A stretch of 64,000 nucleotides of DNA from Lachnospiraceae bacterium AC3007 (GTDB lineage: Bacteria; Bacillota; Clostridia; Lachnospirales; Lachnospiraceae), in NCBI GenBank assembly GCA_000621405.1, contig KK211271.1, forward strand, positions 257,632 through 321,631, given 5' to 3'. A program made the translations under genes and the position numbers. Shown piece by piece: positions 61,805 to 64,000 of the stretch. Under the pieces are notes generated by a model. The model worked only from the letters and a program-made list of their open reading frames with translations. It made no database searches and was not told where the DNA came from. Each line of letters starts with the position of its first letter. Position 1 is the stretch's first letter.

Positions 61805-62209
61805 TCAGGCTTTTGTGACCTCTACCTCTACCTTGCCGGAGCCTTCAAGTTCAAGAGAAAACGAAAGCTTCCCCCCGAGATTCGAGGATATGATGCCTAT
61901 GCTCTCGCCGGAGACCTTTACTTCATAGCTTGTCTCGGGATCGACGCCGACAGTGATCTGCGCATCCTCGCTGCCTTCCGTCGAAAAGCTCATCCCGTCA
62001 GCCGTACCGCGAAGTCCGGTGACATTGGTGCCGGGCACTGATTCATATACCAGCACGCCGTCACACTCGAGACGCGTGATCTCATTATAGGTCTTGACCT
62101 TATAAGATCCGCCGTCCGCCTTGAAATCATCCTGCTTTGTCTTTTCCTGCAGCGTGTAGTCTCCGAATGTAAGAGACCCGTCTGCTTCTTTTTTGATCAG
62201 ATCAGCCAT
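61805..62209 (-). CDS. small protein of unknown function
   Basis: A 134-residue soluble protein with beta-rich, acidic composition and no cysteine. No family recognised. ATG 62209 follows GGAGGAGAA and lies 16 bp after clpC; it precedes radA by 2 bp, so it is part of the clpC-radA transcript. Confidence 0.75.
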   Translation of the reverse strand: MADLIKKEADGSLTFGDYTLQEKTKQDDFKADGGSYKVKTYNEITRLECDGVLVYESVPGTNVTGLRGTADGMSFSTEGSEDAQITVGVDPETSYEVKVSGESIGIISSNLGGKLSFSLELEGSGKVEVEVTKA

Positions 62210-62225
62210 TTCTCCTCCTGTCTTA

Positions 62226-64000
62226 TCAAACCCGGGATGCCCTTCCCGCCCCGGTCTTCCTTGCGGGCTTTGCCCCCGCCTTTGCCTTTGTTCCTGCTTT
62301 TATTCCTCTGCCGGCAGAATTCCTGCCGGTCTTTTTGATCTCTTTCTTAAATACGATCTTATCCTTATCCTGAAGCGTGATGCTCACGGTATCCCCGCTC
62401 TTCACCCGTCCGCTTAAGATCTCCTCGGCAAGCGGATCCTCGATCTCGCTCTGTATCATGCGGCGCAGGGGGCGCGCTCCGTACTTCTTATCGGAGCCCT
62501 TGCGAACGATATATTCCTTTGCCTTGGGCGCCATGCGGACCGTGATATCAAGCTCTGTCTTTGCCCTGTCGATAAACCGCTTTGAAAGAAGACCGACTAT
62601 CTCCTTCATGTTATCATCATTCAGCTGCCTGAAGACGATGATGTCATCGATACGGTTAATAAATTCGGGCTTGAATATCCTCTTGACCTCATCCATGACG
62701 TCGCCCTTCATCTTCTTGTAATCATGCTCCTCGTCATCCGAAGCGCCGAAGCCGAGCTTCTTCGGCTCCACGATCTTCTGCGCTCCCGCGTTTGAGGTCA
62801 TGATTATCACGGTATTCGAAAAACTGACCTTCCTGCCCTTGGAATCGGTGATCCGCCCGTCATCAAGCACCTGAAGCAACACGTTGAAGACATCAGGATG
62901 GGCTTTTTCTATCTCGTCAAATAAGACCACCGAATACGGATGCCGCCTGACCTTCTCGGACAGCTGGCCGCCGTTTTCAAAGCCTACATATCCGGGAGGA
63001 GAGCCTATCATCTTGGATACGGAATGCGACTCCATGAATTCGGACATATCAACTCTGATGAGAGCATCCTCGCTCCCGAAGAGAGCTTCGGCAAGAGCCT
63101 TTGAGAGCTCAGTCTTGCCGACACCTGTAGGTCCTAAGAATAAGAAACTCCCCACCGGTCTTGCCGGATCCTTGAGTCCCACTCTTCCGCGCTTGATGGC
63201 TCTTGCAACACTGCCCACGGCTTCATCTTGGCCTACGACCCTCTGCCTTAATATGGATTCAAGCTTTAAGAGCCTTTCATTTTCCTTTTCCGTGATCTTG
63301 GAGACAGGGATCTTCGTCCACATACTGACGATATCCGCTATATCGTCCTCGGTGACATTCTTTCTGTCATCTCCGGCCTTTTTCGCCTCTCTTATCTTCA
63401 TCCGCTCGAGACGCTTCTTTAATTTCTGCTGATCCCTGTATATCTCTCCCGCGATCAGGAAATCAGAATCCCTTATGGCTTTCTCCTTGGCCTCCGTCAG
63501 TTCCTCAAGCTCTTTTTTCAGAGCCTCTTCAGCCTTTGACGCCGAAGTCTCTCCGATATGCTTCTTCGAAGCGGCCTCGTCCATCACGTCTATAGCCTTG
63601 TCGGGAAGGAATCTGTCATTGATATATCTCTCCGACATCTTGACTGCGGCAAGAACAGCATCGGGAGTTATGTTAACCCCGTGATGCTCTTCATATTTGT
63701 GCTTTATCCCCATGAGTATCGATACAGCCTCGTCTACGCCGGGCTCTTCCACGGTGACCGGCTGGAACCTGCGCTCTAAGGCCGCATCCTTTTCGATGTA
63801 TTTGCGGTATTCATCGATAGTGGTAGCGCCTATCATCTGAAGCTCGCCTCTTGCGAGCGAGGGCTTTAAGATATTCGAAGCGTCCATAGCGCCCTCGGCG
63901 CCTCCCGCTCCGATGAGCGTATGGAGCTCATCCACAAAGAGGATTATATTTCCCGAATCGACCACCTCCGCGATGACCCGCTTGATCCTCTCTTCAAACT
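62226..64000 (-). CDS. clpC: ClpC ATPase, C-terminal part (N terminus outside the window)
   Basis: At least 590 residues of ClpC, still open at the right edge (FEERIKRVIAEVVDSGN). Visible are the D1 Walker B (IILFVDELHTL), the UVR-like coiled coil, D2 Walker A (LGPTGVGKT) and Walker B (VVLFDEIEKAHPD). It unfolds substrates for ClpP and works with McsAB adaptors. The last about 40 residues form a Lys/Arg/Gly/Ala tail (AGTKAKAGAKPARK) not normal for ClpC. The 11-bp word occurs at 63668. Confidence 0.93.
   Translation of the reverse strand, partial: FEERIKRVIAEVVDSGNIILFVDELHTLIGAGGAEGAMDASNILKPSLARGELQMIGATTIDEYRKYIEKDAALERRFQPVTVEEPGVDEAVSILMGIKHKYEEHHGVNITPDAVLAAVKMSERYINDRFLPDKAIDVMDEAASKKHIGETSASKAEEALKKELEELTEAKEKAIRDSDFLIAGEIYRDQQKLKKRLERMKIREAKKAGDDRKNVTEDDIADIVSMWTKIPVSKITEKENERLLKLESILRQRVVGQDEAVGSVARAIKRGRVGLKDPARPVGSFLFLGPTGVGKTELSKALAEALFGSEDALIRVDMSEFMESHSVSKMIGSPPGYVGFENGGQLSEKVRRHPYSVVLFDEIEKAHPDVFNVLLQVLDDGRITDSKGRKVSFSNTVIIMTSNAGAQKIVEPKKLGFGASDDEEHDYKKMKGDVMDEVKRIFKPEFINRIDDIIVFRQLNDDNMKEIVGLLSKRFIDRAKTELDITVRMAPKAKEYIVRKGSDKKYGARPLRRMIQSEIEDPLAEEILSGRVKSGDTVSITLQDKDKIVFKKEIKKTGRNSAGRGIKAGTKAKAGAKPARKTGAGRASRV

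Larger units (their letters stand above)
5580..63678. repeat. dispersed 11-bp word TTATGTHAACC, 22 exact copies
   Basis: Exact copies start at 5580, 10889, 11607, 11807, 25793, 31862, 32271, 33171, 41779, 54058, 55347, 55512, 56879, 57092, 57619, 59050, 60274 and 63668 (as written), and at 19964, 32496, 59270 and 60221 (reverse complement). H is A, C or T; the flanking bases show no consensus. Near copies are at 11934, 58014, 58619 (last base T), 54245 and in the 52846-52926 cluster. Most lie inside genes, in several reading frames (VDI, VYI, GLHN, VMST). Function unknown. Confidence 0.85.

Overview
The window looks like a chromosomal segment of a Lachnospiraceae-type Clostridium (Firmicutes). 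The evidence is a serine hydroxymethyltransferase, HolA, RadA-ClpC and anaerobic cobalamin genes of clostridial type, Gram-positive style lipoproteins and wall enzymes, AGG-rich ribosome binding sites, canonical TTGACA/TATAAT promoters and roughly balanced base composition (judged by eye). Nearly all genes lie on the minus strand. There is no rRNA, no recognisable tRNA, no CRISPR array, no phage and no intact transposase.

Layout. 0.1-2.9 kb: a tightly coupled four-gene operon (SGNH hydrolase, two small membrane proteins, a DUF6765-like protein). 2.9-6.5 kb: an M15 peptidase lipoprotein with a duplicated start region, then a polar amino acid ABC transporter whose genes are separated by a 13-bp minisatellite. 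6.5-8.9 kb and 30.8-33.4 kb: two independent MBOAT O-acyltransferase plus SGNH pairs. 9-20 kb: DUF2752, a C-type-lectin lipoprotein, NAD synthetase, a degenerate 5'-nucleotidase with LysM, Hsp33, SbcC and SbcD. 20-21 kb: a zinc-ribbon protein and a gene-free stretch with a strong promoter, a leader peptide and a terminator. 21-30.7 kb: aldo/keto reductase, PilZ, ZIP, lipid kinase, apt with a broken purine permease, a large repetitive surface protein, MATE and DegV. 33.6-49.5 kb: an orphan contractile-injection-type AAA ATPase, glyA, a glycosyltransferase operon, holA, a D,D-carboxypeptidase, an AGCS symporter, an MFS/SH3 operon, glnA, a small plus-strand RNA and a sugar-binding lipoprotein. 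49.7-52.8 kb: diguanylate cyclase and a membrane spermidine-synthase-like protein. 52.9-60.4 kb: a cobalamin (corrin ring) operon, cbiD-F-G-H-(J-E-T)-A, with cbiA split in two. 60.4-64 kb: radA, a small unknown protein and clpC running off the window edge.

The most unusual signal is not a gene. An 11-bp word, TTATGTHAACC (H = A, C or T), occurs 22 times exactly, on both strands and in several reading frames, inside genes and between them, against about 0.1 expected by chance. It is densest in the cobalamin operon. The second recurring theme is short tandem arrays (units of 13, 33, 34-35, 39 and 41 bp) at gene boundaries, several of which extend into the coding ends of proteins. Candidate undescribed RNAs lie at 20.49-20.91 kb (minus) and 47.8-48.02 kb (plus), and a miniature element with 21-bp terminal inverted repeats lies at 40.56-40.71 kb.
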